DNA of 5,662 bases from JAPLDP01 sp964628285 (GTDB taxonomy: Bacteria > Bacteroidota > Bacteroidia > Bacteroidales > JAGONC01): positions 1-5,662 of the forward strand of contig CAZVNP010000101.1 in assembly GCA_964628285.1 (NCBI GenBank). Direction: 5' to 3'. Made by a program: the position numbers and the translations under genes. Position 1 is the first letter of the stretch. The number at the start of each line of letters is the position of its first letter. Below the pieces are notes generated by a model that did no database searches, was not told where the DNA came from, and saw nothing but the letters and a program-made list of their open reading frames with translations. Positions 4,739-5,662 of the stretch are shown in pieces.

Positions 4739-5662
4739 ATGAAACAATTACGAATGCTCCATATCGCCACTTCCTGGCTTATTGCTTTCAGCATTATCCC
4801 GGCAATTATGACCTGGTCATGCCAATCCAGGTCCAAACATGAAACGGTCATTCTGAGTGATTCAATCCGGTCGGCCGGAGAGCTTTTTGGTCTTGTCTTC
4901 ACCAACGCCGAGCTCGATTCCATGCAGGACGGCCTCAGAGACCAACTGAAATATTACGGTCAGATGCGTCGGGTCAGCCTTGACAACAGCGTCCCGCCGG
5001 CGTTGATCTTCGATCCGTTACCTGAGGGTTTTGTTATTCCTACTGAGCAGAAACTCATCGATTGGAAATTCAATGCTTCAGTCACAATGCCTGCTGATCA
5101 AGCTGCTCTGGCCTTTTATTCAGTTGCTGATTTGTCGGTGCTCATCCGGACGCATCAGATCACCTCCGTTGAGCTGACGCGTTTCTTTCTCGGTCGCCTG
5201 AAAAAATACGGTGACACGCTGCACTGTGTCATCATGCTGACAGAAGATCTGGCCTTGCAGCAGGCGGCAAAAGCCGACGAGGAGATAGCAGCGGGTATGT
5301 ACCGCAGCCCTCTTCACGGCATCCCTTATGGCTTAAAAGACCTGGTAGCCGTGAAAGGTTATAAGACCACATGGGGTTCGGTACCTTACCAGGATCAGCT
5401 CATCGACCAGACAGCCACTGTCGCCCGCAAGCTGGAGGAGGCCGGCGCCGTGCTGGTGGCCAAGCTGAGCCTCGGCGAGCTGGCCATGGATGATGAATGG
5501 TTCGGGGGTGTCACACGCAACCCCTGGGATCTGACACAGGGCTCCAGCGGCTCCTCCGCGGGGTCGGCGGCAGCTGTGGCGGCAGGGCTGGTTCCTTTTG
5601 CCATCGGCAGCGAGACGTGGGGCTCCATCGTCTCTCCCTGCACGCGTTGCGGCGCCACAGGA
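4739..5662 (+). CDS. amidase-signature family enzyme, probable lipoprotein, 3' end outside the window
   Basis: The frame is open from ATG 4739 to the right edge, giving the first 308 residues. Amidase-signature enzymes hydrolyse carboxamides with a Ser-cisSer-Lys triad, and all three residues are visible: Lys200 in GIPYGLKDLV, Ser272 in GSSAGS (271-276) and the nucleophile Ser296 in GSETWGSIVSP (290-300). NPWDLTQGSSGSSAGSAAAVAAG (261-283) is the core signature. Position 294 is Trp where the common motif (TGGS) has Gly, and GSSAGS replaces GSSGGS; I recall both variants from a Bacteroidota subgroup. The N-terminus has a hydrophobic signal ending in MTWSC (Cys28), a loose lipobox, so export as a lipoprotein is likely. 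Residues 40-125 form an extra domain upstream of the catalytic fold (which begins near DLSVLIRTHQITSVELT, 131-147). Substrate cannot be told. It is not GatA-like in context, since no gatB or gatC is near and it is exported. Confidence 0.92.
   Translation, partial: MKQLRMLHIATSWLIAFSIIPAIMTWSCQSRSKHETVILSDSIRSAGELFGLVFTNAELDSMQDGLRDQLKYYGQMRRVSLDNSVPPALIFDPLPEGFVIPTEQKLIDWKFNASVTMPADQAALAFYSVADLSVLIRTHQITSVELTRFFLGRLKKYGDTLHCVIMLTEDLALQQAAKADEEIAAGMYRSPLHGIPYGLKDLVAVKGYKTTWGSVPYQDQLIDQTATVARKLEEAGAVLVAKLSLGELAMDDEWFGGVTRNPWDLTQGSSGSSAGSAAAVAAGLVPFAIGSETWGSIVSPCTRCGATG

Noticed and set aside
4678..5658. Minus-strand open frames over the amidase gene
   Set aside because: They are antisense to a frame that contains the complete amidase signature and catalytic residues.

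Overview
The window looks like chromosomal DNA of a member of the Bacteroidota. Three things point there. The 561-residue protein ends in a type IX secretion sorting domain, a system confined to that phylum. The genes lack Shine-Dalgarno leaders. One promoter-like site fits the -33/-7 pattern (TTG, about 20 bases, TAnnTTTG) typical of the group. Long genes are fairly GC-rich and the intergenic stretches are AT-rich. No phage, plasmid, tRNA, rRNA or CRISPR feature is visible.

Layout, left to right: (1) positions 2-163 are the coiled-coil tail of a gene that begins outside the window. (2) Positions 190-273 hold a REP-like double hairpin. (3) Positions 315-2000 (+) encode a secreted FG-GAP/VCBS beta-propeller protein with a C-terminal type IX sorting domain. 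(4) Convergent to it lies a two-gene minus-strand operon, a membrane-anchored mono-haem cytochrome c (2686-3252) followed 13 bases later by a Blc-type lipocalin lipoprotein (2145-2672). A plausible promoter sits at 3293-3323. (5) Positions 3448 to about 4090 (+) carry a decayed gene. It is read in two frames and resembles the extracytoplasmic sensor region of a Bacteroidota histidine-kinase family. It has a frameshift in a T9 run, an internal deletion and no 3' end. (6) Positions 4104-4294 hold a symmetric nest of four hairpins (A-B-B'-A'), a REP-doublet or MITE-like element just after the dead gene. (7) Positions 4295-4738 are AT-rich, with a perfect 16-base palindrome. (8) From 4739 to the right edge is the first 308 residues of an amidase-signature enzyme with all three catalytic residues visible and a probable lipoprotein signal.

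The only clear functional grouping is the cytochrome-lipocalin operon, an envelope pair with one inner-membrane electron carrier and one probable outer-membrane lipid-binding lipoprotein. The other genes appear to be independent units. I found no convincing new multi-gene system. The most interesting objects are the nested palindromic element at 4104-4294, the sensor-gene remnant beside it, and the regular seven-fold propeller with one metal-less blade.
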